The notes: generated from the sequence alone by a model not told the origin. Positions 1 through 9,511 are shown, counted from the stretch's first letter. The stretch is DNA of 64,000 nucleotides from Methanosarcina thermophila TM-1 (GCF_000969885.1 NZ_CP009501.1:3045877-3109876); one strand, 5' to 3'. Numbers and translations: made by a program.

Positions 1-1
1 G

Positions 2-913
2 GAAAAAGCTGCAAAATTATGGATTCAGAAAAAAATGCTCGATGACGCCGAAATCCGTTATTTTGCAGATATAGAGGATGCGTTTCAGGCAGTTGTAGAG
101 GGAAAATCCGATTTCTCAGTAATTCCGATAGAAAACTCTATTGAAGGCTCGGTAGGGGTTACTCTCGATCTGCTTCTTGAGAGCGGGGCTGAGATAATCG
201 GAGAAATTGTTGTCAAAATCGAACACTGCCTGCTCTCGAAAGGCGAGCCTGAGAAAATCAGGGTTATACTTTCGCACCCACAGGGGCTTGCCCAGTGCAG
301 ACACTTCCTGAAAACTAACTTCCCTGAGGCAGAACTCAGGAGTACAGGCAGCACTTCCCACGCAGCAAGGCTTGCATGCGAGTTTGAAGAGATGGCAGCG
401 ATAGCCTCCCCTGAGGCTGCCGAATGCTATGGGTTAAAAGTGCTTCTCTCAAACATTCAGGACCGGAAGGAGAATTACACCCGTTTCATTGTTTTGCGAG
501 CCTCAGAGAAAAATCGGGTTCAGCAAGTTTCCTTTACTGCAGAAAATGAGTCAGATGAAGTAAAATCATATTCCAGCCCTGAACAAGAATCGGAGCGCGA
601 GTTTTATCCTGAAAGTAAAACCGAGCCTGAGCACTCCAGCCTTTCGGCTTCCAAAACCTCCATTATAGTATATCTTGAGAAAGACAGACCTGGTGCATTA
701 TACGAAATTCTCGGAGCATTTGCAAAAAACAGTATCAACCTCACAAGGATCGAATCCAGACCCTCGAAAAAGGAACTCGGAGACTATTATTTCTACATTG
801 ATTTTGAAGGGAGAGCCAGCGATCCAGTTGTAAAAGAGGCGTTAAAAGAAATAGAGAACAAAATTCATACCCTGAAAATACTGGGTTCATATCCTGCTTT
901 TAAAAAGCTGTAA
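2..913 (+). CDS. pheA: Prephenate dehydratase with C-terminal ACT domain (5' end outside window)
   Basis: The enzyme converts prephenate to phenylpyruvate in phenylalanine synthesis. The frame is open from base 2, and the codons before the first in-window ATG (35) encode EKAAKLWIQKK, which fits the family's N-terminal region, so the gene starts upstream of the window. Visible signs are the IPIENSIEGSVG segment and the NYTRFIVL motif, the family's catalytic threonine-arginine-phenylalanine region. A Ser/Glu-rich linker of about 50 residues follows. The last ~85 residues are an ACT regulatory domain with GALYEILGAF and ESRP, where phenylalanine feedback normally binds. The linker is longer than I would expect for the family. 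The identification is secure; the true start cannot be seen. Confidence 0.93.
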   Translation, partial: EKAAKLWIQKKMLDDAEIRYFADIEDAFQAVVEGKSDFSVIPIENSIEGSVGVTLDLLLESGAEIIGEIVVKIEHCLLSKGEPEKIRVILSHPQGLAQCRHFLKTNFPEAELRSTGSTSHAARLACEFEEMAAIASPEAAECYGLKVLLSNIQDRKENYTRFIVLRASEKNRVQQVSFTAENESDEVKSYSSPEQESEREFYPESKTEPEHSSLSASKTSIIVYLEKDRPGALYEILGAFAKNSINLTRIESRPSKKELGDYYFYIDFEGRASDPVVKEALKEIENKIHTLKILGSYPAFKKL

Positions 914-1205
914 TTACTCAGATTTAGAATTCCACACTATTTATGTTATTATTTACAGAAAGCGGTAATAAGATGTCTGCATGTTAGAAAGCATAAATCT
1001 AAAGACAGAGTTTTCTAAATATCGGTTTAGTGCACGGATTTGAAAAATGCATGTTCCAGAACGTGTACTTTTATATACTATCTTTCTATACTATCTTTCT
1101 AGAAGATCTTCTTATAGTATATTTGCATGTTTCATGCACAGGTCTTACTCATGATTATTCATTATCACAGCCGTTTTCCAGGCTGCAAAAAGGAGCGAGG
1201 TTGCT
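914..1205. other. Intergenic region upstream of the MoxR-VWA operon
   Basis: No gene is seen. The stretch is AT-rich. It contains a short direct repeat (ctatctttctatactatctt) around 1078-1100, beside the TATA-like box listed separately. Confidence 0.6.
1070..1080 (+). promoter_or_regulatory. Candidate TATA box for the MoxR-VWA operon
   Basis: The sequence tttatatacta matches an archaeal box A. It lies about 130 bases before the first gene of the operon, so a leader of about 100 bases would be expected. It is the best TATA-like match in this spacer. The assignment is inferred from sequence alone. Confidence 0.4.
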
Positions 1206-2093
1206 CTGAGTATTGAAGAAATAGTAAAAAGACACGAATCAGCCCTAAAAAAATATAGATTACTCTATGCTTTTGCAGACCTGTTTGCAAGCTTTCTTGT
1301 AATTTATGTCCTTTTCGTGCTTTTCAATATGCAAGATTTATTTCTAATGTTTAGCACTTTCGAACCTTATACCGGTGCAAGATACAATATTCTGGGCTTC
1401 AATGCTCTTTTTGAAACGCTGGGGCTTATTTCCCTGGCTTTTATCCTCTCTCTTATCCTAACAGCCGTCAGGCACTATAGGGCTGAAAAGAAAGATGCGA
1501 TTGCCCTCATAGAGGAAACACACCCTGTACTCAGGGAAAGATTGAGGACTGCATACGATAACCGCAATATTGACAATATTATTGTCCGGGACCTTATAGG
1601 CGGGGTAATAATCGATTCGAAATCCGTGAAGTCCTCTTCCTTTCTTAATCGGAAAAAGCTTGCAAGAGACCTGGTTGTAATAGTATTTGCATTTACCGTT
1701 CTTGCATACGTTGCAGGAACTGGATACCAGACAACGCTCAGCCCCACTGACCTTAATGGAGTGATTGAAAATATTCCCTTTGTCTCGAATTCGAATAGCG
1801 AGCTTTACCCTGTAGAGGAGAACGGTGGGACCTCGAATAATGAGAGCCAGGAAGACATTTTCGGAGAGCCTGCCGTTATCGTTGTGGAAGGCAAGGAAGT
1901 TGACCTGAAAATCCCTCCAGGTGCGGGGCAGGGTTTTACAAGCCAGGAAACAGGAGAACAGATTAACGGATCATTTATCCAGTCAGGCACGGTAAACCCT
2001 GAAGCGGTTGCCTCCCAGTCTTATTATGAGAATTTGCCGGAAGGATATCGAAATGTTATCCAGAGTTACTTTGAAGAACTTGCAGAAGAATAA
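1206..2093 (+). CDS. Uncharacterised membrane protein, first gene of the MoxR-VWA operon; apparent CTG start
   Basis: I do not recognise the family. The protein has a charged N-terminal helix (SIEEIVKRHESALKKYR), two hydrophobic segments within the first ~90 residues, a cytoplasmic basic stretch, a third membrane segment (DLVVIVFAFTVLAYVAG), and an acidic tail of about 130 residues probably outside the cell. The first GTG (1317) lies inside the first membrane segment. The frame upstream stays open to a stop at 1152, but has no ATG, GTG or TTG. AGGAGCGAGG (1191-1200) sits just before CTG at 1206, giving a protein beginning xSIEEIVK of about 295 residues. Position ahead of moxR suggests an accessory role in that system. 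Confidence 0.7.
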   Translation: MSIEEIVKRHESALKKYRLLYAFADLFASFLVIYVLFVLFNMQDLFLMFSTFEPYTGARYNILGFNALFETLGLISLAFILSLILTAVRHYRAEKKDAIALIEETHPVLRERLRTAYDNRNIDNIIVRDLIGGVIIDSKSVKSSSFLNRKKLARDLVVIVFAFTVLAYVAGTGYQTTLSPTDLNGVIENIPFVSNSNSELYPVEENGGTSNNESQEDIFGEPAVIVVEGKEVDLKIPPGAGQGFTSQETGEQINGSFIQSGTVNPEAVASQSYYENLPEGYRNVIQSYFEELAEE

Positions 2094-2274
2094 TTTGGAA
2101 AAATCTATCTAAAATCGGATTTACCTGCACTCAGTTTTCTCGAAGATTGTCTGAAAGCAGTTTTTGAATAACAAGCAGTATGTATTTTGGAGGCACATTG
2201 TTGCAAAAGCAGGTAAAGTTCGGAAAAGCTGGCTTTAAGCCTCTAAAAACAGAAACCTAAAGGGTGAAGCAGAT

Positions 2275-3249
2275 ATGAGTGAGAATATTACCGTCTCCGG
2301 GCAGGCTGCCACGACCTATCAGAACGCAGGCAGGATTTTCAAAAGTTTTTTTGAAGAGATCGGAAATGTTATTGTGGGCCAGAACAGAGTGGTGGAGCAG
2401 ATAGTAATTGCTATACTCTGTGAAGGGCACGCCCTTGTTGAGAGCAATCCAGGACTTGGAAAAACACTTATGATTTCCACAGTTTCAAAGGCAATGAACC
2501 TGAAATTCAGCAGGATTCAGTGTACTCCTGACCTCATGCCTTCTGACATTACAGGGACAAACGTCATTGAAGAGACGGACCACAAAAAGGAATTCAGGTT
2601 CCAGCCAGGCCCAATTTTCTCAAACGTAGTACTTGCTGATGAGATTAACAGGGCATCCCCCAAGACCCAGTCAGCTCTGCTGGAAGCGATGCAGGAAAAA
2701 CAGGTAACAGTCGGAAATGATACCTTCCTGCTGGACAGCCCCTTCTTCATCCTTGCCACCCAGAATCCCATAGAAATGGAAGGCACGTATCCTCTGCCTG
2801 AAGCTCAACTCGACCGTTTTCTTTTAAAGATTCTCGTAGATTATCCCTCCTATGAGGAAGAAATGGAAATAATAAACCGGTATACGAAATCCGAAGTTCC
2901 GAAAATTTCCAGAGCCCTGGATAAAACCACACTTCTGGATTTGCAGAAACTCACACGGCAGGTTCCGATCTCCGAGGAACTCAAACAGCGCGTCCTTAAT
3001 ATTGTTGGTATGACAAGAAAAGACAAAGAACGTATCGAGTATGGAGCTTCTCCGAGAGCGTCAATAGGTCTCATTCTTGCTGCAAAAGCCAGAGCCCTTA
3101 TAGAGGGCAGGAACTTCGTAAGCAAAGAGGATATCGATTACATGGCATACCCTGTCCTCCGCCATAGGCTTATCCTGACCTTCGAAGCCGAAAGAAGCGG
3201 AATAACCCCTGACCAGGTTATTGAGGATATTATTAAGAAAGTAAAGTAA
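2275..3249 (+). CDS. moxR: MoxR-family AAA+ ATPase
   Basis: MoxR ATPases act as chaperones that load or activate VWA-domain partners. Walker A is NPGLGKT (residues 58-64). Walker B is VVLADEINRA (about 118-127), the typical MoxR form, followed by SPKTQSALLEAMQEKQVT. The sensor region FFILATQNPIEMEGTYPLPE and the arginine-finger segment EAQLDRF follow. The length of 324 residues is normal. The next gene is a DUF58 protein and then two VWA proteins, the classic MoxR partnership. A start at 2275 is supported by AAAGGGTG about ten bases upstream. No sign of damage. Confidence 0.95.
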   Translation: MSENITVSGQAATTYQNAGRIFKSFFEEIGNVIVGQNRVVEQIVIAILCEGHALVESNPGLGKTLMISTVSKAMNLKFSRIQCTPDLMPSDITGTNVIEETDHKKEFRFQPGPIFSNVVLADEINRASPKTQSALLEAMQEKQVTVGNDTFLLDSPFFILATQNPIEMEGTYPLPEAQLDRFLLKILVDYPSYEEEMEIINRYTKSEVPKISRALDKTTLLDLQKLTRQVPISEELKQRVLNIVGMTRKDKERIEYGASPRASIGLILAAKARALIEGRNFVSKEDIDYMAYPVLRHRLILTFEAERSGITPDQVIEDIIKKVK

Positions 3250-3369
3250 AACCTGAACTTTGACTGATCTCTGGTCAGGAAAAGGAACTGCAAATAAGTT
3301 AAATAAGTTAATAACCCAGAAGGTTTTACCCGAGTCCAGGGCAAACCGAGCTTTTATTGACGATCCAGA

Positions 3370-4251
3370 ATGACTCGCACAAAACAAAATATTGAAACGG
3401 ACTTCTTCAGGCAGCTTGACCGCTTTACATTTTCTGTCCGGAAGAGGGTATCGACTGTTTACGCCGGAAACCGCCCATCTACCCGGAGCGGGCATGGCAT
3501 TGATACCATCGGGTTCAGGGAATATGACCTTAATGACAGCCTGAAAGATATTGACTGGAAAGCCTATGCGAGGACTGAAAAACTTTATGTGCGTCAGTTT
3601 GAGGAAGAGAAAACCCTTACGACCCATATCCTTCTGGATGCCAGTAAAAGTATGGATTACCCTGAAAAAGGAACTTCAAAGTTCGAGTACGCTGCCATGC
3701 TTGCTGCAGGCTATGCCTACATGGTAACAAAATATAATGATAGGTTTGCGATCTCGACATTTACACAGGAAGTCGACATAAATAAGCCAAGACGTGGGCG
3801 AAAAAATCTTCTCCAGGCAATAGACAGGCTTGGAGAGCTCGAACTGTCAGGAGGAACCTCTATAGGGGAAGCTGTTATAAAGTACAGCCAGGAGATCAAA
3901 TCCAGGTCCCTTGTAATCCTTATCTCGGACTTTCTTCAGGAACCCGAGGCAATAGAAACTGCAGTTTCCAGGCTATCGAGCCATGACCTGATTCTTATCC
4001 AGGTGCTCGACCCCACGGAAAAAGTGCTCCCTCTTCAGGGTAACAGCAAGCTTATAGACCTTGAAACCGGAGAAGAGATCCGAACGTACGTCAGTGAGAG
4101 ATTCAAAGAGAAATATCTTGAAAAGCTTGAAGACCATGGCGCAAGAATTAAAAAAGCCTGTATGAGAGCAGGGGCTGAGTTTTACAGTTTTACAACCGAT
4201 ACCCCTATCTTTGATGCTTTCTACCATACCATCAGGAGAAGGAGACGTTAA
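3370..4251 (+). CDS. DUF58 protein with VWA-like metal site
   Basis: DUF58 proteins are the usual partners of MoxR ATPases; their molecular role is not established. The family signature REYDLNDSLKDIDWKAYART is at residues 50-69. It is followed by a VWA-type strand ending in a MIDAS-like DASKSM (residues 90-95) and a second strand with VILISDF. No membrane segment is evident, so it is probably cytoplasmic or peripheral. It lies 120 bases after moxR, and its stop is two bases before the next ATG, which indicates one transcript. 293 residues is usual for the family. Confidence 0.93.
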   Translation: MTRTKQNIETDFFRQLDRFTFSVRKRVSTVYAGNRPSTRSGHGIDTIGFREYDLNDSLKDIDWKAYARTEKLYVRQFEEEKTLTTHILLDASKSMDYPEKGTSKFEYAAMLAAGYAYMVTKYNDRFAISTFTQEVDINKPRRGRKNLLQAIDRLGELELSGGTSIGEAVIKYSQEIKSRSLVILISDFLQEPEAIETAVSRLSSHDLILIQVLDPTEKVLPLQGNSKLIDLETGEEIRTYVSERFKEKYLEKLEDHGARIKKACMRAGAEFYSFTTDTPIFDAFYHTIRRRRR

Positions 4252-4253
4252 AA

Positions 4254-6134
4254 ATGCCTTTTGAGAACCCTTTTGCTCTTGTCGCTCTCCTGAGTGTCAT
4301 CCCGCTTATAATTATCTACATGCTCCGCCCGAAGCCGACGGTACTTGCAATTCCCACACTCATGTTTGTCCTTAAGCTTGAGAGGGAAAGAAAACGGGTT
4401 TATGCTTCGCTAACCAAGATCGTACAGGACCCACTTTTCCTGGTTCAGCTTCTAGTGCTTATCCTGCTCTCCATTGCGGCAGCAGGCTATTATTACAACT
4501 CGGAAGAGCCTCTGAGCGGAGAGCATACCGTACTTATCCTCGATACTTCTGCAAGCATGCAGGTCGATTCCCGTTTTGAGGATGCTGTCGGTATTGCTGA
4601 CGGTTATGTAAGCAAGAAGAACAGCATAATTCTTGCTTCGGATATGCCTTTGACTGTCCTTGAAGGAGGAAGCGCTTCAGCCGCCCATGATATTCTCAAT
4701 AAGGTCAGACCGAGTGCAGGCACTGCCGACCTGTCTGCAGCAATTACCACAGGCATGCGAGCTCTTTCCACGGAAGGCGGAAGAATTATCGTTATTTCAG
4801 ACTTCACGAACTCAAAAGGCGATGATCCAGTTGCTTCCAAGAACCTTGCCGAGTCCTACGGGATTAAGGTGAATTTCATAAAAGTAGGGAATCCTGCCGA
4901 CAATATTGGAATTATCAACGGCTGGATTGAAGCTACGGATGGCAATTACAGCTATACCGGTGTGGTCAAGAACTACAAGAACAGCAACCAGAAAATTGAG
5001 ATTGAGACCGGGAGAGGTATTTCAGGGAATGCATCAACGTCCTTTACCCTTGATGTCCCTGCAAGCGGAACAAACCAGTTCACTCTCGGAAATATCGGAC
5101 CAGGTCTTACGACGGTCCGGCTTAATATCGAAGACAGCCTGCCTGTTGACAATAAAGCCTATATTTCCATTCCAGAGACCTCAAGCCAGCGTATACTCTA
5201 TGTTACTGATAATGGAAAGCTGCCTTCGAAAACTGCACTCTCCCTGCTTCCAAACAGTAACATGACCATTTCGAAATCCGTGCCTGCCGAGCTTGATAAT
5301 TACACACTTGTCGTGCTTGCGCAGAAAGATACCCCTATAGGGAATAGCTCGGTAGATAGAATAGAAAGCTATGTCAGGAACGGAGGTAATGCGGTATTTA
5401 TTGTGAGTGGAGCCCTGGTTCCTGAGAAAACAGAGGTCGACCTTATTAAGATCCTGCCTGTGAAACCTCTACGGCTTGAGGATGCCGAAAACGGACTTGG
5501 GGTTGAAGAAGTCCTGAAGAGCAGCATTACGAAAGATATAAGAAGTAACGAAATCTCGGTACGCAGATACTTGAATGCAACTGAGAGAACAGGCTCGACA
5601 ACCCTGGTAGCACTGAAAGAAAACAATGTTCCTGTACTTAGTTACTGGCAGGTAGGCAGGGGAACGGTTTTCTATATGGGGCTGAGCGATGAGCTCGGGG
5701 AAAATTCCTGGAACAATTTCCATAACCTGCCTGAATACCCCGTTTTCTGGATAAAACTTGTCCAGTGGCTTGGAGGAGCAGGCGATATCTCGGAATACAA
5801 CCTGAAAACCGGTTCACTGACCTCACTTTCGAGAACTGAGGAAATCCGTACGCCTACAAAGACCTTCACCTCAAACCGCATTCTTTTTGACGAAGCCGGA
5901 ATCTATGAAATTGCAGGTAAAAGAATTGCAGTCAATCTGTACAATGACAGGGAATCGAATACTACGGTTGACGCCTCGGAATTAATGAAAAGGGCTGTTT
6001 CGGACGATGAGCCCAAACTTGTGAGAGCTGATACTTACACTGCCAAAAATGACATTACCAACTACCTGATAGGAGTTATATTCCTGCTAATACTGCTTGA
6101 AATCCTAATTGTGCGCCAGCGAGGTGAACTATGA
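4254..6134 (+). CDS. BatA-like membrane VWA protein
   Basis: The N-terminus (FENPFALVALLSVIPLIIIY) is the BatA-type double-membrane region, with a second hydrophobic segment around residues 61-80. A VWA domain follows with the MIDAS sequence DTSASM at 97-102 and a later VISDF strand. The middle has beta-rich and GATase-like segments, for example VRNGGNAVFIVSGA. A C-terminal membrane helix (YLIGVIFLLILLEILIV) ends in a short basic tail. Most of the protein therefore probably faces outward between two anchors. The gene begins two bases after the DUF58 stop and overlaps the next start by four bases (ATGA). The role is inferred from bacterial Bat/MoxR systems; the substrate is unknown. Confidence 0.88.
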   Translation: MPFENPFALVALLSVIPLIIIYMLRPKPTVLAIPTLMFVLKLERERKRVYASLTKIVQDPLFLVQLLVLILLSIAAAGYYYNSEEPLSGEHTVLILDTSASMQVDSRFEDAVGIADGYVSKKNSIILASDMPLTVLEGGSASAAHDILNKVRPSAGTADLSAAITTGMRALSTEGGRIIVISDFTNSKGDDPVASKNLAESYGIKVNFIKVGNPADNIGIINGWIEATDGNYSYTGVVKNYKNSNQKIEIETGRGISGNASTSFTLDVPASGTNQFTLGNIGPGLTTVRLNIEDSLPVDNKAYISIPETSSQRILYVTDNGKLPSKTALSLLPNSNMTISKSVPAELDNYTLVVLAQKDTPIGNSSVDRIESYVRNGGNAVFIVSGALVPEKTEVDLIKILPVKPLRLEDAENGLGVEEVLKSSITKDIRSNEISVRRYLNATERTGSTTLVALKENNVPVLSYWQVGRGTVFYMGLSDELGENSWNNFHNLPEYPVFWIKLVQWLGGAGDISEYNLKTGSLTSLSRTEEIRTPTKTFTSNRILFDEAGIYEIAGKRIAVNLYNDRESNTTVDASELMKRAVSDDEPKLVRADTYTAKNDITNYLIGVIFLLILLEILIVRQRGEL

Positions 6135-8584
6135 ACCTCTCGCTTGAACATCCAGAGATGCTCTTCCTGATAATCCCTGTGATTATTGTTGGATTTTATC
6201 TTCTGCGGAAGACAAAAACGAAACTTGTAGAATGGAGAATGCTTGTAGCTTTCCTGCTTGTGCTTGCCCTTGCTTCTCCCTATACCACAATTACGCAGAC
6301 CATAAGCGAAGAAGACCCCTCGCTTGTGCTGATTCAGGACCAGACATCAAGCATGGGTATTTTTTCTGAAGAAGCAGGCAGCGAACTATATAAAGCCCTT
6401 GTAGCCAATACCCCGACAACTTTAGTCCAGCTAACCGGAGATAAAACCTCGCTTGGGGATACAATTACGCAGTACGCAGGCAGCGGCAACCAGATAGTCC
6501 TGGTCAGCGATGGAAACAATAACGCTGGCAAGGATCTCTCTGAAGCTCTGGAGTTTGCAAAAGAGACCAGTACGCCTGTCTATCTTGTCGAGCCCGAACT
6601 CACGACAAATGATCTCAGTGTCGAGATAGTCGGGGACAAGACTGTTGTTGTGGATAATCGAAACGAGTTCGGGATAGTTGTCCGTCAGGCTTCAAATCAG
6701 AGTGTCAGCTATTTCCTTGAGGTATTTGTGGATGGGCAGCTTTCTCAGAGCAGGGATTTTATCCTGGAGGGCAGGAACAACAGCGATAATCCAATCCCAA
6801 TTAATCAGGCTTTTACCACCCTGGGCGCCCATAATCTCAGGGTAAGAATCACTCCGCACGGAGAGGACCGCAATGCAGTTAACAATGAGTTCTTCAAGTC
6901 CGTGTATGTTATTCCAAAGCCCAGGCTTACCCTTGTTACTAATGAGCCGGACTCACCTCTAGGCAGGATTCTGGATAACCTTTACAATGTCTCAGCATTC
7001 AGCACCTATCCCGGAGCAGCGGCTCTTGAAAGCAGCAAGGTTCTTGTGCTTGATAACCAGATAATGGGTTCCTTTTCCGAAGCCCAGATTAAAGAAATCA
7101 AGAATTATGTCAGCAACGGAGGCGGGCTTGTTGTTGTGGGAGGAGAGCAGGCTTACAATTATGGGAATTATCTTAATTCCTCGCTTGAAGAAATCCTCCC
7201 TGTTCTCTCAAAGCCTTCCGAATATAAAGGTGGAAGAAACCTCGTCCTCATACTTGATGTTTCTCCAAGTACTGCTGCCCATGGAACCCAGGCAGATATC
7301 CTGGCAAATGCTATCTATATTATTCAGAATGAAAACCTGAGAGATGCAAACGCAGGAGTTATAGCATTCGGAAGTGAAGGATACGATGTTTCAGGAGGAT
7401 TCGTGTTCCTGGGACTTTCCCAGAACCGGGAAATTCTGGAAGACAAGATTTCGAGGCTGACTCCTGACGAGCAGAGTAAGACTTCCTTAAACGAAGGGCT
7501 TAATGTCACAAAAACTATGCTTTCAGGCAGCGATGGAGAACTTGATGCTATTATTATTTCAGATGGAGCAATTGAGGACTCCTATGCCCCTAGCCTTCGG
7601 GCTGCAAGAGAACTTCAGGAAATGGGTGTAAATCTGTACTTTATCCATATCCACTCGGTAGCTCCTTCCCAGACTGATAAAGCCAGAAACTATTACGCTG
7701 AGAACCTGATGAAAGAGCTCGGGCTTGAAAATAACTATTTCCACATTAATAAGGGAGAAAGGGCAAATATAGGCTTTGAGCCGCCGGCAGAGCCTCCTGA
7801 GGAGGGAGAAGAAGAGGAAGTCGAGCTTGATGCTTACCCCCTGCTTGAGTACTCTCCAGACCACTTCATTACAAAGAATGTGAATCTTTCAAATGCCACT
7901 ATTACAGGATATAACGACGTTACTCCGAAAGCTGGAGCTGAACGACTTGTTATCACGGTCACCGGAAAGCCTGTACTTACCACCTGGCGCTTCGGGCTTG
8001 GCAGAGTTGCAGCCTTTACCACAGACAATGGAGAAGGCGCCGGTTCCCGCTGGGCATCTGCCCTATATAACGGCTCAAGTGCGAGACTTATTTCAGGCAT
8101 GACGAACTGGGCAATAGGAAACCCGAGAGCTGAAGAAGGAGCCTCGCTGGATAGTCCGGATACCTGGCTCGGCACGCCTTCCGACCTGACTCTTACAATG
8201 TACGATGAGGGAATTCCTGAGCTTAAAATGGATGGAAGCCCTATCGATCTTGCTTTAACCGGAAGGAATACCTATGAGGCAAGTGTAAACCCAGAGACCA
8301 TTGGAATACATGATATCTCAGGATATCCACTTTCGGTAAATTACCAGCTTGAGTACCGGGATGTAGGGGTTAATGAGGATATAAAGTCTCTTATCCTTGC
8401 AACCGGTGGGAAGATATATACCGAAAAGGATGCAAGAGCCCTTCTCCTTAAAGATGCGCGGCAGAACTCTGAAAGGCAGTCAGACGAGCCAGTGAGCTTG
8501 AAGATGCCTGTGCTCCTTGCAGCGCTTGTGCTTTACCTGGGTGAAATCCTTGCAAGGCGCATAAAGGAGATGAGAAAGCTTTAA
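6131..8584 (+). CDS. Large membrane protein with two VWA-type domains and a GATase-like segment
   Basis: This 817-residue protein has two N-terminal membrane helices (about 11-25 and 37-52). A first VWA-like domain follows with the divergent metal motif DQTSSM (70-75), where Thr replaces the first MIDAS serine. A beta-sandwich-like stretch leads to a GATase1-like region (ALESSKVLVLDNQIMG to GGGLVVVGGEQAYNYG, about 298-345). A second VWA domain has the canonical DVSPS (376-380) and IISDGAIEDS. An acidic linker (EEGEEEEVELD) and a C-terminal membrane helix finish it. The ATGA overlap with the preceding gene implies translational coupling. It resembles membrane VWA partners of MoxR; the function is not known. 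Confidence 0.85.
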   Translation: MNLSLEHPEMLFLIIPVIIVGFYLLRKTKTKLVEWRMLVAFLLVLALASPYTTITQTISEEDPSLVLIQDQTSSMGIFSEEAGSELYKALVANTPTTLVQLTGDKTSLGDTITQYAGSGNQIVLVSDGNNNAGKDLSEALEFAKETSTPVYLVEPELTTNDLSVEIVGDKTVVVDNRNEFGIVVRQASNQSVSYFLEVFVDGQLSQSRDFILEGRNNSDNPIPINQAFTTLGAHNLRVRITPHGEDRNAVNNEFFKSVYVIPKPRLTLVTNEPDSPLGRILDNLYNVSAFSTYPGAAALESSKVLVLDNQIMGSFSEAQIKEIKNYVSNGGGLVVVGGEQAYNYGNYLNSSLEEILPVLSKPSEYKGGRNLVLILDVSPSTAAHGTQADILANAIYIIQNENLRDANAGVIAFGSEGYDVSGGFVFLGLSQNREILEDKISRLTPDEQSKTSLNEGLNVTKTMLSGSDGELDAIIISDGAIEDSYAPSLRAARELQEMGVNLYFIHIHSVAPSQTDKARNYYAENLMKELGLENNYFHINKGERANIGFEPPAEPPEEGEEEEVELDAYPLLEYSPDHFITKNVNLSNATITGYNDVTPKAGAERLVITVTGKPVLTTWRFGLGRVAAFTTDNGEGAGSRWASALYNGSSARLISGMTNWAIGNPRAEEGASLDSPDTWLGTPSDLTLTMYDEGIPELKMDGSPIDLALTGRNTYEASVNPETIGIHDISGYPLSVNYQLEYRDVGVNEDIKSLILATGGKIYTEKDARALLLKDARQNSERQSDEPVSLKMPVLLAALVLYLGEILARRIKEMRKL

Positions 8585-8615
8585 AATGTGCAGTTTGAGG
8601 CAGAAATATGAACAT

Positions 8616-8636
8616 AAGAGCCCCTAATGGGCTCTT
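8616..8636 (+). terminator. Hairpin downstream of the MoxR-VWA operon
   Basis: An 8-bp perfect stem (aagagccc / gggctctt) with a 5-base loop starts 31 bases after the last stop codon of the operon and is followed by an AT-rich stretch. It may terminate or process the transcript. Archaeal terminators are usually U-tracts, so the function is uncertain. Confidence 0.45.
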
Positions 8637-8784
8637 TAAATGTTGAGACTCTTTAGATGTTCAGAAATTTCTTTCACGGAATACCCATCGGAAAAAAATT
8701 CTTCAAGCCATGGTGTACTTCTATAGCACCTTCTGAAACATCCTTCAAATTAAGGATACTCTCTTATAATCTTTTTTAAATTTA

Positions 8785-9381
8785 TTACAAACATGCCAGA
8801 AGAGCTAGGGTTACTTGTCCGAAAAAACCGGAGAAAACCGGCACTATAAGGTTATCATCAATTTTGTTGACTGCAGTTTCCATAAGGGTTGCAAAGAAAG
8901 CCATTACCAGGGAGACTATGAGGTTTCCGACTATAAGCATCCCGATAAGGAAATCAATAATGAATTCTGAGGCTGAGCCTTCAATTGATTTATCGTTTTT
9001 AAATATTTTTTGAAAAACCCGTCTTTTCCCGTAGAATTTCCCTATCAGAGCCGCAGACAGGTCCCCGAAGGTCGTCATAAGGATAGCAGCATAAGCGATT
9101 TCCCGGCTGAAAAGCGAGATTACAGAAATAGCTCCGAGCGCAAAAAAGATGTGACCTCCAAAGCGGTCGGCTTCAGTTTTTCTGTACATGATATAGAAAA
9201 GAGGTATTCGAATATTATGTTCAATCCGGAGATAGTCAAGCGCAAGAACAGTTACAAGAAATAGCATGAGCACCCACAGCACGGCTTCCTTTCCGAAAAA
9301 TTCGTAGATGAGCACGATAAGGATTGAGACCAGATGCACACTTTTTCTCAGAAGTTCCAGGATAAATTCTCTGGACGGCAT
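8785..9381 (-). CDS. Dolichol kinase / SEC59-like membrane protein
   Basis: Members of this COG0170-type family phosphorylate lipid alcohols such as dolichol, phytol or diacylglycerol, often with CTP. Visible features are RKSVHL near the N-terminus, GDLSAALIGKFYGKRR in the middle (the conserved D-x-x-A-x-x-x-G pattern) and DKSIEGSASEF (K-S-x-E-G), plus six or so hydrophobic segments. The 198-residue length fits. It faces the preceding VWA operon tail to tail. Which lipid is used cannot be told; archaeal polyprenols or geranylgeraniol are plausible. Confidence 0.8.
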   Translation of the reverse strand: MPSREFILELLRKSVHLVSILIVLIYEFFGKEAVLWVLMLFLVTVLALDYLRIEHNIRIPLFYIMYRKTEADRFGGHIFFALGAISVISLFSREIAYAAILMTTFGDLSAALIGKFYGKRRVFQKIFKNDKSIEGSASEFIIDFLIGMLIVGNLIVSLVMAFFATLMETAVNKIDDNLIVPVFSGFFGQVTLALLACL

Positions 9382-9511
9382 GGTAAAAGAATCCGTGAGG
9401 GTTAGTATAATTTATATGTGTTTCTTTATTTTCTTCCTTGCTGTATATCTTTTCCAGTGGATATTCCCAATATTAAATAAAAAGAAAAAGCAGGATAAGG
9501 AATCCGGCTAA
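9380..9511 (+). CDS. Possible single-span small membrane protein
   Basis: A 43-codon frame starts on the complementary strand of the start of the lipid-kinase-like gene. It encodes a basic start, one hydrophobic helix (IIYMCFFIFFLAVYLF) and a lysine-rich tail (NKKKKQDKESG), which looks like a tail-anchored micropeptide. There is no good ribosome binding site and no family assignment, so it may be chance. Confidence 0.3.
   Translation: MVKESVRVSIIYMCFFIFFLAVYLFQWIFPILNKKKKQDKESG

Noticed and set aside
3061-3627. 188-codon minus-strand frame over moxR and DUF58
   Set aside because: It overlaps two secure genes and has no recognised pattern.
4660-5265. Plus-strand frames inside the BatA-like gene
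   Set aside because: Out-of-frame shadows of the VWA protein.
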